Source of the DNA: Rhodococcus tibetensis
GTDB taxonomy: Bacteria > Actinomycetota > Actinomycetes > Mycobacteriales > Mycobacteriaceae
Length of the DNA: 64,000 nucleotides
Assembly: GCF_024438035.1 (NCBI RefSeq)
Contig: NZ_JANFQF010000006.1
Span: 124,001-188,000 of the forward strand
Direction of reading: 5' to 3'
Shown here: positions 18,470 through 28,372 of the stretch, piece after piece
Layout: each line of letters opens with the position of its first letter
Numbering within the stretch: position 1 is the first letter of the stretch
Position numbers and translations under genes: made by a program
The notes under the pieces: generated by a model
The model's database searches: none
What the model was told of the DNA's origin: nothing
What the model saw: only the letters and a program-made list of their open reading frames with translations

Positions 18470-19027
18470 GTGATTGATGAAGCTCTCTTCGAAGCCGAGG
18501 AGAAGATGGAGAAGGCTGTCACGGTGGCCAAGGACGATCTGGGTTCCATCCGGACGGGCCGGGCGAATCCTGGAATGTTCTCGCGCATCGGCATCGACTA
18601 CTACGGTGCATTCACGCCGATCACGCAGCTGGCCAGTATCAACGTGCCGGAAGCCCGGCTCGTGGTGGTCAAGCCCTACGAAGCTTCGCAGCTCGGGCCC
18701 ATCGAGAACGCGATCCGTAACTCCGACCTGGGCGTCAACCCGTCGAACGACGGCAACCTGATCCGCATCTCCGTGCCGCAGCTCACCGAGGAACGCCGCC
18801 GCGAACTGGTGAAGCAGGCGAAAGCGAAAGGTGAGGACGCGAAGGTCTCGGTGCGTAACGTGCGCCGCAAGGCAATGGATGAGCTGTCCCGCATCCAGAA
18901 GGACGGCGAGGCAGGGGAGGACGAGGTCGGGCGCGCCGAGAAGGAACTCGACAAGACGACCGCCCGTTACGTCGCGCAGATCGACGAGCTGGTGAAGCAC
19001 AAGGAAGCCGAGTTGCTCGAAGTTTGA
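18470..19027 (+). CDS. frr: ribosome recycling factor
   Basis: A 185-residue RRF, which with EF-G splits post-termination ribosomes. Recognised by the N-terminal [21 protein letters not shown] and the C-terminal [22 protein letters not shown] start at 18470 with GGAGG 7-8 bases before it. Full length for the family. Confidence 0.97.
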   Translation: MIDEALFEAEEKMEKAVTVAKDDLGSIRTGRANPGMFSRIGIDYYGAFTPITQLASINVPEARLVVVKPYEASQLGPIENAIRNSDLGVNPSNDGNLIRISVPQLTEERRRELVKQAKAKGEDAKVSVRNVRRKAMDELSRIQKDGEAGEDEVGRAEKELDKTTARYVAQIDELVKHKEAELLEV

Positions 19028-19055
19028 GCCCGGGACGAGGAGTGGATCGGGGACA

Positions 19056-19985
19056 GTGACCGTGCCAACAGAACACGGGACCCCAGGGGGACCGATTTCC
19101 GAGGGTGAGCCCTCCGTGCCGTCGGAGGGAACGCATCCGGCACAGTCGGAGGTACCCCCGGTCACCGGATCGAAAGCGGGGAGAAACCTTCCCGCGGCGA
19201 TCGCCGTCGGCGCCGGCCTCGGTGTCTCGCTGATCCTCATCCTCGTCTACATACCGCTGGTGTGGATCGGCGTCGTGTCCGTCGCGATGGCCGTGGCCAC
19301 CTGGGAGGTCACCAAGCGGTTGCGGGAAGCCGATATCAGCGCTCCTCGGATACCGCTTCTCGTCGGCGGGCAAGCCGTCCTGTGGCTGGGTTGGCCGTTC
19401 GGCCCGGAGGGGGTTCTCAGCGCATTCGCGGGCACCGCCCTGGTGTGCATGGTCTGGCGTCTGTTCGACCACGGGCTCAAGGCGACCCCGCGGAACTACC
19501 TGCGCGACACGGCGATCACGGTATTCGTGGCCGCGTGGATTCCGCTATTGGCCTCATTCGCTGTGCTGATGGTGCTGCAGGACGACGGGGCGGGCCGGGT
19601 GCTCTGTCTGATGATCGGGGTGGTCTGCTCCGATGTCGGTGGCTACGCCGCCGGAGTACTCTTCGGCAAGCATCCGATGGTGCCCGCGATCAGCCCGAAG
19701 AAGTCGTGGGAGGGATTCTTCGGTTCCCTGCTGTTCTGCGTGATCGGCAGTCTGCTCACGGTCACCCTGATCCTCGGCGAGAACCCGATGATCGGCGTAC
19801 TTCTCGGTTCCGTCCTGGTAGTCACCGCGACGCTCGGCGACCTGATCGAATCCCAGGTCAAACGTGAACTACGGATCAAGGACATGGGCACCTTGCTTCC
19901 AGGACACGGCGGAATCATGGACCGTCTCGACTCCCTGCTGCCGTCGGCGTTCGTGACGTGGCTGGTGCTCACGGTCCTCGTGTGA
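19056..19985 (+). CDS. cdsA: phosphatidate cytidylyltransferase
   Basis: A 309-residue integral membrane enzyme that makes CDP-diacylglycerol from phosphatidate and CTP, the branch point for all phospholipids. About eight hydrophobic segments follow a polar N-terminal tail of roughly 45 residues. The C-terminal family signature is present as SQVKRELRIKDMGTLLPGHG followed by GIMDRLDSLLPS. GTG start at 19056. It is 28 bases after frr and probably in the same transcript. Confidence 0.95.
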   Translation: MTVPTEHGTPGGPISEGEPSVPSEGTHPAQSEVPPVTGSKAGRNLPAAIAVGAGLGVSLILILVYIPLVWIGVVSVAMAVATWEVTKRLREADISAPRIPLLVGGQAVLWLGWPFGPEGVLSAFAGTALVCMVWRLFDHGLKATPRNYLRDTAITVFVAAWIPLLASFAVLMVLQDDGAGRVLCLMIGVVCSDVGGYAAGVLFGKHPMVPAISPKKSWEGFFGSLLFCVIGSLLTVTLILGENPMIGVLLGSVLVVTATLGDLIESQVKRELRIKDMGTLLPGHGGIMDRLDSLLPSAFVTWLVLTVLV

Positions 19986-19995
19986 CCGACCAGCC

Positions 19996-20706
19996 GTGAC
20001 CATTCCCAGCCCGAACATCTGGCATTGGCCCGACACGTATGAGATCGAGAACCGGGCGCAGGACATCGACGGTGCCCTGTTCCGGCATCTGCGGTCCACG
20101 CTGGACTGGGCAGGCAAGACCGTCGTCGACGTCGGTTGCGGTTCCGGCTTCCATCTCCCCGCCTTCGCCGAAGCTGGGGGGACGGTGATCGGCGTCGAAC
20201 CACATCCGCCGCTGATCGCACTCGCGCGGCAGCGGGTGTCGCAGTTGCCCCACGTCCGCATTCTCGCGGGATCGGCCGAGCAGATACCCCTCGAGGAGTC
20301 GAGCGTCGACCTGGTGCATGCCCGAACCGCCTACTTCTTCGGCCCCGGATGTGGACCCGGAATCATCGAGGCGATGCGGGTGCTGCGACCGGGAGGTGCG
20401 CTCGCGGTCGTCGATCTCGACGCGAGCGTCGAGCCATACGGTGCGTGGATGCGCGCGGACCTACCGCAGTACAATCCGGGCGCGGTCGAAGCATTCTTCT
20501 CGGCACAGGGCTTCGACCTGACCCGGGTCCAGACGCGCTGGCTCTTCCCCGATCGGGAATCGCTGCGCCGCGTCCTGGGCATCGAGTTCACGCGCCGCAC
20601 GGCGGCGAAGGCTTATGCGCAGACGCCCGGCGTGGCTCTCGACGTGCGCTACCGCGTGCACTTTCGCCGCAAGCCTGCCGGGCTGGAAGTACTGCGAACC
20701 GATTGA
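19996..20706 (+). CDS. class I SAM-dependent methyltransferase
   Basis: A 236-residue protein with motif I VVDVGCGSGFHLPAFAEAG, the acidic ribose-binding residue in VIGVEPHPP, and motif IV-like VDLVHARTAYFFGPGCGPG. The fold is that of ubiquinone/menaquinone-type or small-molecule methyltransferases; substrate unknown. It begins 10 bases after cdsA (GTG start), suggesting co-transcription. It faces the CitE-like gene tail to tail. The same cdsA-methyltransferase pairing occurs in relatives. Confidence 0.88.
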   Translation: MTIPSPNIWHWPDTYEIENRAQDIDGALFRHLRSTLDWAGKTVVDVGCGSGFHLPAFAEAGGTVIGVEPHPPLIALARQRVSQLPHVRILAGSAEQIPLEESSVDLVHARTAYFFGPGCGPGIIEAMRVLRPGGALAVVDLDASVEPYGAWMRADLPQYNPGAVEAFFSAQGFDLTRVQTRWLFPDRESLRRVLGIEFTRRTAAKAYAQTPGVALDVRYRVHFRRKPAGLEVLRTD

Positions 20707-20738
20707 CTACCGACCCGCTTGATTACTGGGGTGCTTGA

Positions 20739-21581
20739 TTACTGACGTGGCGCGATGTGGAAAAGCTTCGCGAGCGCGTTAATCTTCTTGGCTTTCGCGA
20801 GTTTCGGCAGGTCACTGCCGTCGCGCACCCGCGATCCGTCCTCACCGAGGTCGGCGATCACGTCCATGGCCCATTCGGCCTCCGCGGGGGAGGGGCTCAG
20901 CGCACCGTTCACGGGTGCCGTCTGAGCGATGGTCATGCACAGTTTCCCGCTCATTCCCATCGACAGCGTGAGCGCCGACGCGCGCATCAGGGCGTCGACG
21001 TCCGAACCGAGGGTCGGCCCGTCGATCGGTGCGGCGATCCGGGCGGCGCGGCTCGCGATCGTCAACCGTGAGCGCGGATACGCCATGGCCAGCGGGGAAT
21101 CGTCCATCCCCGTGTCGCGCCGGAAGTCGCCGCTACCGAACGCCAGGCGAAACGTCGCCTCGGCGCGGGCGATTTCCGGAGCAGCCTCGAGACCCATCGC
21201 GGATTCGACGAGCGCGAGCACTTTGGTCCCCGCGGGAAGACGGTCGGCGGTGGCGTCGACCTGCATTCCACTCTCGGTCTTGGCGAGCATGACGCCCTCG
21301 AGCCCCGGCGCCCCGTTCAGCGCCGCGAGATCGTCGGCCCAGAAGGGTGTGGTCGCATCGTTGATGCGGACCCACGCACGCCGATTCTCACCGAGCCAGG
21401 CGACCACGTCGGCGCGGGCCCGAGGCTTCCGGTCGGGGGTTACGGCGTCCTCGAGATCGAGGATGACAGCGTCGGCGGCGCTAGCATGCGCCGCCTCGAA
21501 ACCTTCGGGCTTGCCGGCGGGAACCAGCAGCCAGGATCGCGCCTGCTCGGCAGCGATACGCGGTGCCACAGTCGTCTCCAT
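20739..21581 (-). CDS. HpcH/HpaI aldolase / CitE-like lyase
   Basis: A 280-residue TIM-barrel protein. Markers are RSWLLVPAGKPEGFEAA, ADAVILDLEDAVTPDRK (metal and CoA site), WVRINDATT, VMLAKTESG, VLALVESAMGLEAA and FGSGDFRRDTG. CitE-like proteins in organisms without CitDF act on CoA esters such as malyl-, citramalyl- or hydroxymethylglutaryl-CoA. No citD/citF lies nearby, so this is not a citrate lyase subunit complex. The ATG at 21581 has a GAAGG site; the frame continues 20 codons upstream without a better start. Confidence 0.85.
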   Translation of the reverse strand: METTVAPRIAAEQARSWLLVPAGKPEGFEAAHASAADAVILDLEDAVTPDRKPRARADVVAWLGENRRAWVRINDATTPFWADDLAALNGAPGLEGVMLAKTESGMQVDATADRLPAGTKVLALVESAMGLEAAPEIARAEATFRLAFGSGDFRRDTGMDDSPLAMAYPRSRLTIASRAARIAAPIDGPTLGSDVDALMRASALTLSMGMSGKLCMTIAQTAPVNGALSPSPAEAEWAMDVIADLGEDGSRVRDGSDLPKLAKAKKINALAKLFHIAPRQ

Positions 21582-21676
21582 GTCGGCCTTCACAGTCGTA
21601 CCGTTCCGGTGATATCCACGACAACCATCATGCGCGGCCAATGCCGGCCCGATCCACTTGCGTAACTATTGTTCAG

Positions 21677-22087
21677 TCAGTAATTAGTGTTCAGGCGGTG
21701 CTGCCGGTTTGCCGCTCGCCGGATCTGGATGATCCGGATGCCTCCCGCGAGGGCCATGATCACTGCGCCGGCGATCGACGCGAGCAACAGCGACACGCCG
21801 AGTGGCAGCGTGAACTCCCAGGCGAACAACTCCAGCGTTGCGCTGTCGAGGTTCTGCAGGATGAACACGAGAAGCAGTACGAGAACGATGATTCCGATCA
21901 CGAGGCCGGTCCACGTCGCGCCCGCCCTGGTGTGTTTGATGCCCTTCTTCCGCGCGACGTCGGGATGCTGGGTTCCCGGGTGTGCCGTATCGGGGTAGGG
22001 AGGATCGGCGGGCGCGGGCCCGCCGACAGCACCGCCGCCCGGGACGTCCGTAGGGGAGTGTGAGGGGTCGTCCGGTGTTGTCGACAT
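21677..22087 (-). CDS. LapA-domain (DUF1049) membrane protein
   Basis: A 136-residue protein. The first 50 residues are Pro/Gly/Asp rich; a short basic stretch ([11 protein letters not shown]) precedes two membrane helices (about 58-78 and 92-116). The [24 protein letters not shown] stretch between them is diagnostic of the LapA domain; I quote it only as its two halves [13 protein letters not shown] and [11 protein letters not shown] in meaning. LapA/LapB act in lipopolysaccharide control in enteric bacteria; in actinobacteria the role is unknown. It is divergent from rlmN. Confidence 0.8.
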   Translation of the reverse strand: MSTTPDDPSHSPTDVPGGGAVGGPAPADPPYPDTAHPGTQHPDVARKKGIKHTRAGATWTGLVIGIIVLVLLLVFILQNLDSATLELFAWEFTLPLGVSLLLASIAGAVIMALAGGIRIIQIRRAANRQHRLNTNY

Positions 22088-22201
22088 AACTCGATCTTCA
22101 CCCACTCGGGGCCGTTCTGCACCCGCATCCGACGGCGGAATGGCGTCGATCACGTATCCGCACGACTTCGGCCCCCGAATCAATGGGACAATGGAAAAAC
22201 T

Positions 22202-23311
22202 ATGGCTGTTTCGCTCCCCCTCGTTTTCACCGCGCCCCGGCGCGGGATGCCGCCCAAGCATCTCGCGGACCTCGACTCCGCCGAACGCCGGAAGGCCGTC
22301 GAGGAACTGGGCCTGCCCGGCTTCCGGGCCGACCAGCTGGCCCGGCAGTACTACGCGCGACTCGAGGCGGATCCGGAGAAGATGACCGATCTCCCTGCCG
22401 CAGTCCGCGAGCAGGTGGGGGCGGCGCTCTTCCCCACGTTGCTGACGCCTGTCAAGCACTTGGCCTGCGACGGCGGAGATACCCGCAAGACCCTGTGGAA
22501 GGCGAACGACGGGACACTGCTCGAGAGTGTTCTGATGCGCTACCCCGACCGTGCGACACTGTGTATCTCGAGCCAGGCCGGGTGTGGGATGGCGTGTCCG
22601 TTCTGCGCGACCGGCCAGGGCGGGTTGCAGCGCAACCTGTCGACTGCCGAGATCGTCGACCAGGTGCGCGCCGCTGCCGCCTCCCTGCGAGACGGTGAGT
22701 TGGCCGGCGGGCCGGGCCGCCTGTCGAATGTGGTGTTCATGGGCATGGGTGAGCCCCTCGCCAATTACAAGCGTGTGGTCGCAGCGGTGCGTCGTATCAC
22801 CTCGCCCGCTCCCGACGGCCTCGGGCTGTCGCAGCGCTCGGTGACGGTTTCGACGGTCGGGCTGGCGCCCGCCATCCGCAAGCTCGCCGACGAGGATCTC
22901 AGCGTCACTCTCGCGGTGTCACTGCACACACCCGACGACGAACTACGCGACACCCTGGTTCCTGTGAACAATCGCTGGTCCGTGGCCGAAGTCCTCGATG
23001 CTGCGCGCTATTACGCGGACAAGTCGGGCCGACGCGTCTCCATCGAGTACGCCCTCATCCGGGAGGTCAACGACCAGCCGTGGCGCGCGGACCTGCTGGG
23101 CAAGAAGCTGCGCAAGGCCCTCGGTCCTCTCGTGCACGTAAACCTCATACCGCTCAATCCCACTCCGGGCAGTGAGTGGGACGCCAGCCCCAAGCCGGTG
23201 GAGAAGGAATTCGTCCGGCGCGTGATCGCGCAGGGAGTGTCCTGCACTGTGCGGGACACCCGCGGGCAGGAGATCGCTGCGGCGTGCGGGCAGCTTGCCG
23301 CCGAGAACTGA
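22202..23311 (+). CDS. rlmN: dual-specificity 23S rRNA/tRNA adenine C2 methyltransferase RlmN
   Basis: A 369-residue radical SAM enzyme that methylates A2503 of 23S rRNA and A37 of some tRNAs. The 4Fe-4S motif CxxxCxxC is in [18 protein letters not shown], followed by [13 protein letters not shown] and [14 protein letters not shown]. The C-terminal catalytic cysteine region [21 protein letters not shown] is intact. ATG start at 22202. A strong hairpin follows the gene. Confidence 0.96.
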   Translation: MAVSLPLVFTAPRRGMPPKHLADLDSAERRKAVEELGLPGFRADQLARQYYARLEADPEKMTDLPAAVREQVGAALFPTLLTPVKHLACDGGDTRKTLWKANDGTLLESVLMRYPDRATLCISSQAGCGMACPFCATGQGGLQRNLSTAEIVDQVRAAAASLRDGELAGGPGRLSNVVFMGMGEPLANYKRVVAAVRRITSPAPDGLGLSQRSVTVSTVGLAPAIRKLADEDLSVTLAVSLHTPDDELRDTLVPVNNRWSVAEVLDAARYYADKSGRRVSIEYALIREVNDQPWRADLLGKKLRKALGPLVHVNLIPLNPTPGSEWDASPKPVEKEFVRRVIAQGVSCTVRDTRGQEIAAACGQLAAEN

Positions 23312-23341
23312 ATCCACGCCGAGACGAGCGACACCAGACGA

Positions 23342-23384
23342 ACGAAACCCCTCGTCGCCGAGGAATCGGCGCGAGGGGTTTCGT
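23342..23384. terminator. strong bidirectional terminator between rlmN and the DUF2631 gene
   Basis: Perfect 13-bp outer stem: ACGAAACCCCTCG at 23342-23354 pairs with 23372-23384. After a single bulged T, an inner 6-bp stem CGCCGA/TCGGCG closes on a GGAA tetraloop. The A-rich left flank and T-rich right arm allow use on both strands, matching the convergent genes. Confidence 0.85.
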
Positions 23385-23415
23385 CGTAAACGACGTGCTG
23401 ACCCAGGTCGAGGTA

Positions 23416-23724
23416 CTAGCGGGGCTTACGCCGCAGGATGATGTCGCGGACGAGAACGACGACCATGAGACCTGCGCAGCCGACCAGCCACAGGTCCTCG
23501 ACCCGGCCGGTGTGGTTACCGATGATCATGAGCAGCAGGAACAGCGCGAAGAACCAGCCGAAGAAGCGGAACGTCTTGGGTGCTTCACCACTCCAGCCCC
23601 ACGCCGCCGACGGGACCTCGGCCGTATCGACGTGTGCGGCCACGACGGGGTCGCTGGACGAGGGCTCCAACTGGGTACCGGCCACGATCGATCCTCCTGC
23701 AGATTCGGTTGCGCTACTCGCCAT
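23416..23724 (-). CDS. DUF2631 family small membrane protein
   Basis: A 102-residue protein. A polar first half (about residues 1-40) is followed by [20 protein letters not shown] and two membrane helices (about 52-70 and 75-92). It ends in a basic tail [10 protein letters not shown]. This matches the actinobacterial DUF2631 family usually found next to dxr. Function unknown. ATG at 23724; the frame runs much further upstream but only antisense to dxr. It is divergent from dxr, with about 80 bases between starts. Confidence 0.8.
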   Translation of the reverse strand: MASSATESAGGSIVAGTQLEPSSSDPVVAAHVDTAEVPSAAWGWSGEAPKTFRFFGWFFALFLLLMIIGNHTGRVEDLWLVGCAGLMVVVLVRDIILRRKPR

Positions 23725-23805
23725 ATCGTGACATACGACCGTCCGTCGTATGTACTGGGGCCATCCATGGCGGGCGGTCGTTGTTCGATCAGGAACAATG
23801 ACTGG

Positions 23806-24963
23806 GTGGATGAAACCAGGCCCACCCGCGTCCTGCTGCTCGGCAGCACAGGTTCGATCGGTACCCAGGCGTTGGAGGTGATGGCGGCCAACCCCGGCAA
23901 GTTCTCGGTCGTCGGCCTCGCTGCCGGTGGTGGGAATGTCGATCTCCTGACACGTCAAATCTCCGAAACAGGTGTGACTTCCGTCGCAGTCGCCGATCCG
24001 CGGGCTGCGGCAGCACTGAATCTGCCAGGAGTGCTGAGCGGTCCTGGCGCGGTCACCGAACTGGTGAAAACCACCGAAGCGGACGTAGTCCTCAACGCGC
24101 TCGTCGGCTCCCTGGGTCTGGAACCGACCCTGGCCGCACTGGAGTCCGGTGCACGGCTGGCGCTCGCGAACAAGGAGTCCCTCGTAGCGGGCGGGCCCCT
24201 CGTCACCGCTGCCGCGGCGCCCGGTCAGATCGTGCCCGTGGACTCCGAGCACTCCGCGCTCGCCCAGTGCCTGCGCGGAGGCAGCGCGGACGAGGTGGCT
24301 CGCCTCGTTCTCACGGCCTCGGGAGGTCCCTTCCGGGGATGGTCCGCTGCGCAACTCGAATCGGTCACTCCCGAGCAGGCTGGCGCCCATCCCACCTGGT
24401 CGATGGGCCCGATGAACACGTTGAACTCCGCAACGCTGGTGAACAAGGGACTCGAACTCATCGAGACCCACCTGCTGTTCGGCATCGAGTACGACCGCAT
24501 CGACGTTACGGTTCACCCGCAGTCGATCGTGCACTCGATGGTTACGTTCACCGACGGCTCCACGCTGGCGCAGGCCAGCCCACCCGATATGAAGCTGCCC
24601 ATCGCGCTTGCACTCGGCTGGCCGGAGCGGGTCGCGGGGGCTGCCGTCCCCTGCGATTTCACCAGTGCGTCCCGGTGGGACTTCGAGCCACTCGACTCGT
24701 CCGTCTTCCCTGCTGTCGACCTCGCGAGGGAGGCAGGCAGGGGCGGCGGTTGCCTCACCGCCGTCTACAACGCTGCCAACGAGGTCGCGGCTCAGGCATT
24801 CTTGGACGGGATCATCCGATTCCCGGTCATCGTCCGTACCGTCGCCGCCGTGCTGTCCGAGGCGGACGAGTGGTCGGCGCCACCGGCTACCGTGGAAGAC
24901 GTACTGGCCGCCGACGGCTGGGCACGTGACCGAGCACGTCAGCTCGTGAAGCAGGAAGGCTAG
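23806..24963 (+). CDS. dxr: 1-deoxy-D-xylulose 5-phosphate reductoisomerase
   Basis: A 385-residue enzyme of the MEP isoprenoid pathway, target of fosmidomycin, converting DXP to MEP with NADPH. Motifs: [16 protein letters not shown] (NADPH), [27 protein letters not shown] (metal and substrate) and [17 protein letters not shown] chose GTG at 23806 (VDETRPTRV...) from family resemblance. An ATG at 23767 would add 13 residues and cannot be excluded. It precedes rip1 and ispG, as in mycobacteria. Confidence 0.95.
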   Translation: MDETRPTRVLLLGSTGSIGTQALEVMAANPGKFSVVGLAAGGGNVDLLTRQISETGVTSVAVADPRAAAALNLPGVLSGPGAVTELVKTTEADVVLNALVGSLGLEPTLAALESGARLALANKESLVAGGPLVTAAAAPGQIVPVDSEHSALAQCLRGGSADEVARLVLTASGGPFRGWSAAQLESVTPEQAGAHPTWSMGPMNTLNSATLVNKGLELIETHLLFGIEYDRIDVTVHPQSIVHSMVTFTDGSTLAQASPPDMKLPIALALGWPERVAGAAVPCDFTSASRWDFEPLDSSVFPAVDLAREAGRGGGCLTAVYNAANEVAAQAFLDGIIRFPVIVRTVAAVLSEADEWSAPPATVEDVLAADGWARDRARQLVKQEG

Positions 24964-24969
24964 AACTGC

Positions 24970-26190
24970 ATGGTGTTCGCAGTGGGCGTTGTTCTCTTCG
25001 CCCTCGGGATCGCGCTGTCGATCGCGCTTCACGAAGCGGGTCACATGTGGGTGGCTCAGGCCACCGGCATGAAAGTCCGTCGATACTTCATCGGTTTCGG
25101 TCCCAAGATCTTCTCCTTTCGTCGCGGGGAGACCGAGTACGGCCTGAAGGCGCTGCCGCTCGGTGGCTTCTGCGACATCGCGGGAATGACGGCCCTCGAC
25201 GAACTCGCACCGGACGAGGAAGACCGGGCGATGTACAAGAAGTCGACCTGGAAGCGCCTCTTCGTGATGTCCGGCGGCATCGGCATGAACTTCCTCCTCG
25301 GCCTCGTCCTGGTGTACGTCCTCGCCGTCGGGTGGGGTCTGCCCGACCTCAACCGGCCCACCCACGCCGAGGTCGGGTCGGTCGGATGTGTGGCCACCAC
25401 CCAGGGTCCCGCGCCCGACTTCGCGCTGGCGCCATGCACCGGTACCGGTCCCGCTCAGGAGGCCGGTATCCGGGCGGGCGACGTCATCACTGCGGTGGGC
25501 GGCAAGGAGACGCCGACCTTTGCGGATGTCGCCGCCGCTACCCGGCCGCTGTCGGGAGCGGTCGACTTCACGATCGAGCGGGACGGCATCGAGCAGACGG
25601 TCGTCGTTCCCGTCCAGCAGGTGCAGCGGTGGGTTCAGGAGGAGGGGGCGAGTCAACCACACGAGACGACGGTCGGAGCGGTCGGCATCGCCGCGCCCCC
25701 GGTCGTCGTCGAGCACTCAGCTGTGTCCGCGGTCCCGGCTTCCTTCGGATTCACCGGTGACATGTTCGTCATGACGGCCGAACGTCTGGTGCAGATGCCG
25801 AGCAAGGCTGTCGATCTGTGGCACGCCGTGACGGGCGGTGAACGGGACCCTGAGACACCGATCTCCGTGTACGGCGCCAGCGTCATCGGCGGCCAGATTG
25901 CCGAACAGGGCATCTGGGAAGCTTTCGTACTCCTCTTGGCGAGCCTCAACTTCTTCCTCGGCATGTTCAACATGCTTCCGCTGCTCCCACTCGACGGCGG
26001 GCACATGGCGGTGACGCTTTACGAACGGATCCGCGACTGGTTCCGGAGAAGGCGAGGACTGCCCCGAGGCGGCCCCGTCGACTACATGAAGCTGCTGCCC
26101 GTCACCTACGTCGTGATCGTCATCGGCGGCGCATACATGCTGCTCACCCTCACCGCCGACATCGTCAACCCGATCAAGCTCTTCCAGTGA
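24970..26190 (+). CDS. rip1: site-2 intramembrane zinc metalloprotease (Rip1/RseP family)
   Basis: A 406-residue membrane protease. HEAGH (His21, Glu22, His25) lies in the first membrane segment, and the third zinc ligand is in [12 protein letters not shown] near the C terminus. A PDZ domain fills the middle ([21 protein letters not shown]). In mycobacteria Rip1 cuts anti-sigma factors and influences cell-envelope lipid composition. It starts 7 bases after dxr and overlaps the region before ispG, so it is part of the isoprenoid operon. Confidence 0.95.
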   Translation: MVFAVGVVLFALGIALSIALHEAGHMWVAQATGMKVRRYFIGFGPKIFSFRRGETEYGLKALPLGGFCDIAGMTALDELAPDEEDRAMYKKSTWKRLFVMSGGIGMNFLLGLVLVYVLAVGWGLPDLNRPTHAEVGSVGCVATTQGPAPDFALAPCTGTGPAQEAGIRAGDVITAVGGKETPTFADVAAATRPLSGAVDFTIERDGIEQTVVVPVQQVQRWVQEEGASQPHETTVGAVGIAAPPVVVEHSAVSAVPASFGFTGDMFVMTAERLVQMPSKAVDLWHAVTGGERDPETPISVYGASVIGGQIAEQGIWEAFVLLLASLNFFLGMFNMLPLLPLDGGHMAVTLYERIRDWFRRRRGLPRGGPVDYMKLLPVTYVVIVIGGAYMLLTLTADIVNPIKLFQ

Positions 26191-26231
26191 TCGCTAAACT
26201 CGGACCTGAAGCTACGAAAGAAGGCACCCAC

Positions 26232-27389
26232 GTGACCAGCCCTGTCGGATTGGGTATGCCCGAAGGCCCGGCCGCCGTTCTCGCGCCCCGCCGCAAGACC
26301 CGCCAACTGCAGGTTGGGACAGTTGGCGTCGGCAGCGAATTCCCGGTGTCCGTGCAGTCGATGTGCACCACGAAAACCCACGACGTCAACGCGACCCTGC
26401 AGCAGATTGCCGAACTCACCGCGTCCGGCTGCGACATCGTCCGAGTTGCCTGCCCGCGCCAGGAGGACGCCGACGCACTCGCGACGATCGCGAAGAAGAG
26501 CCAGATCCCGGTTATCGCGGACATTCATTTCCAGCCGCGTTACATCTTCGCGGCCATCGAGGCGGGCTGCGCCGCGGTCCGTGTGAACCCGGGCAATATC
26601 AAGGAATTCGACGGACGCGTCAAGGAGGTCGCCAAGGCGGCCGGTGACGCCGGCATTCCGATCCGTATCGGAGTCAACGCCGGCTCGCTCGATCCCCGGC
26701 TCATGCAGAAGTACGGCAAGGCGACGCCGGAAGCGCTCGTCGAGTCGGCCCTGTGGGAAGCCGGCCTGTTCGAGGAACACGGGTTCGGTGATATCAAGAT
26801 CTCGGTCAAGCACAACGACCCGGTGATCATGGTCGAGGCGTACCGGCAGCTGGCCGCTCGGTGCGACTACCCACTGCACCTCGGCGTAACCGAGGCCGGT
26901 CCGGCATTCCAGGGGACGATCAAGTCGGCCGTTGCCTTCGGTGCGCTCCTCTCCGAGGGCATCGGTGACACGATCCGGGTATCACTGTCGGCCCCGCCCG
27001 CCGAAGAAATCAAAGTCGGAACGCAGATCCTTCAGTCACTGAACCTGCGCCCGCGCAAGCTCGAGATCGTGTCGTGCCCCTCGTGTGGGCGTGCCCAGGT
27101 TGACGTCTACACGTTGGCCGACCAAGTGACCGCGGGGCTCGAGGGCATGGAAATTCCGCTCCGCGTCGCCGTCATGGGCTGTGTTGTCAACGGTCCCGGC
27201 GAGGCGCGCGAGGCGGATCTCGGAGTGGCCTCCGGAAACGGTAAGGGCCAGATCTTCGTGAAGGGCAAGGTGATCAAGACCGTGCCCGAAGCACAGATCG
27301 TCGAAACCCTCATCGAGGAAGCGATGCGTATCGCAGAAGAGATGGAGGGTGACGCGTCGGCCGGGACCCCCGTCGTGACCGTCAGCTGA
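26232..27389 (+). CDS. ispG: 4-hydroxy-3-methylbut-2-enyl diphosphate synthase (IspG/GcpE)
   Basis: A 385-residue [4Fe-4S] enzyme of the MEP pathway. N-terminal TIM-barrel motifs include [17 protein letters not shown] and [11 protein letters not shown]. The cluster cysteines are in [12 protein letters not shown] and [16 protein letters not shown] at 26232 ([13 protein letters not shown]) has AAGAAGG eight bases upstream and matches actinobacterial homologues; a GTG at 26187 overlapping the rip1 stop is less likely. The gene completes dxr-rip1-ispG. Confidence 0.95.
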   Translation: MTSPVGLGMPEGPAAVLAPRRKTRQLQVGTVGVGSEFPVSVQSMCTTKTHDVNATLQQIAELTASGCDIVRVACPRQEDADALATIAKKSQIPVIADIHFQPRYIFAAIEAGCAAVRVNPGNIKEFDGRVKEVAKAAGDAGIPIRIGVNAGSLDPRLMQKYGKATPEALVESALWEAGLFEEHGFGDIKISVKHNDPVIMVEAYRQLAARCDYPLHLGVTEAGPAFQGTIKSAVAFGALLSEGIGDTIRVSLSAPPAEEIKVGTQILQSLNLRPRKLEIVSCPSCGRAQVDVYTLADQVTAGLEGMEIPLRVAVMGCVVNGPGEAREADLGVASGNGKGQIFVKGKVIKTVPEAQIVETLIEEAMRIAEEMEGDASAGTPVVTVS

Positions 27390-27391
27390 CC

Positions 27392-27434
27392 CCCGCCGGC
27401 CCTCGGCGTCGAAACGTCTCCCGTTTCCGGCGGG
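27392..27434 (+). terminator. compound hairpin after ispG
   Basis: CCCGCCGG at 27392-27399 pairs with CCGGCGGG at 27427-27434. Inside, GAAAC (27411-27415) pairs with GTTTC (27423-27427). It follows the ispG stop by a few bases and may end the dxr-rip1-ispG transcript. No T run. Confidence 0.45.
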
Positions 27435-27482
27435 TTCGTGGCAATCTGGTGGGCAGAACCACTAGCTGACAAGGTTGGGTAG

Positions 27483-28319
27483 ATGCTCAAGCTCCTCGGT
27501 GCCAAACAGTTGAGCAGTCGAGACGCGGCACACGTGCTCCGCGTTCTCGACGCCGATCCTGTCGCCGCCTGCATGGTCGCCGCGCGCGTCGAAGAATGCG
27601 GAATCGATCCGCGGATGATCCACGGGGAGTTGTGGAGTCGGGGAGGACCGCTCGAGTCGCTGTGTTTCTCCGGGGCCAACTTCGTTCCCCTTCGAGGCAG
27701 CGCCGACGACATGCGCGCGTTCGCGGATCGAGCCTGCCGGACGCCTCGCATGTGTTCGTCGCTGGTGGGCCGGGCCGAGTTGACGCTGCCGTTGTGGGAG
27801 ATGCTCGAGATGGACTGGGGTCCGGCCCGCGAAGTCCGGCCCGATCAGCCTCTGCTCGCGTTGGCAAGCAAGCCGCACTGTCGCCCCGATCCACTCGTGC
27901 GCCAGGTCAGGATGCACGAACTCGAGCAGTACCTCCCTGCAGCGGTTGCCATGTTCATCGAGGAAGTCGGCGTCGACCCCCGCGCCAACGACGGAGGGCG
28001 CGGATATCGTCGCCGGGTCGCCAACCTCATAGCGGCCGGCCGCGCGTGGGCCCGGTTCGAGGACGATCAGGTGATCTTCAAGGCGGAAGTCGGGTCGGTG
28101 TCGTCCCGAGTGGGGCAGATCCAGGGTGTCTGGGTGCACCCGATGTACCGGGGGCAAGGTTTCGGGGCCGCGGGAACGGCAACCGTGGCCGAAGCCGTCA
28201 TCGCCGACGGCCGAATCGCCAGTCTCTATGTCAACAGCTTCAACACCGTGGCCCGCAGCGCCTACGCGCGCATCGGTTTCAGCCAGGTCGCGACGTTCGC
28301 CACAATTCTCCTGGACTGA
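27483..28319 (+). CDS. GNAT family N-acetyltransferase with DUF4081 N-terminal domain
   Basis: A 278-residue protein. Residues 1-120 resemble DUF4081 (VLDADPVAACMVAARVEECG, LCFSGANFVPLRGS). The C-terminal half is a GNAT domain with the acetyl-CoA loop GVWVHPMYRGQGFGAAGTA and LYVNSFNTVARSAYARIGF. Target unknown. Position and architecture match Rv2867c, downstream of ispG. Confidence 0.88.
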   Translation: MLKLLGAKQLSSRDAAHVLRVLDADPVAACMVAARVEECGIDPRMIHGELWSRGGPLESLCFSGANFVPLRGSADDMRAFADRACRTPRMCSSLVGRAELTLPLWEMLEMDWGPAREVRPDQPLLALASKPHCRPDPLVRQVRMHELEQYLPAAVAMFIEEVGVDPRANDGGRGYRRRVANLIAAGRAWARFEDDQVIFKAEVGSVSSRVGQIQGVWVHPMYRGQGFGAAGTATVAEAVIADGRIASLYVNSFNTVARSAYARIGFSQVATFATILLD

Positions 28320-28372
28320 CTCGCTGACTGCCTACCGTGTCGGCGGTGGTCGGGGACATACCATGAGCGGCG

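Noticed and set aside
23725-25716. Upstream extension of the DUF2631 frame, 766 codons in total
   Set aside because: The part beyond 23724 is antisense to dxr and rip1 and shows Asp/Gly/His-rich shadow composition; the family start is at 23724.
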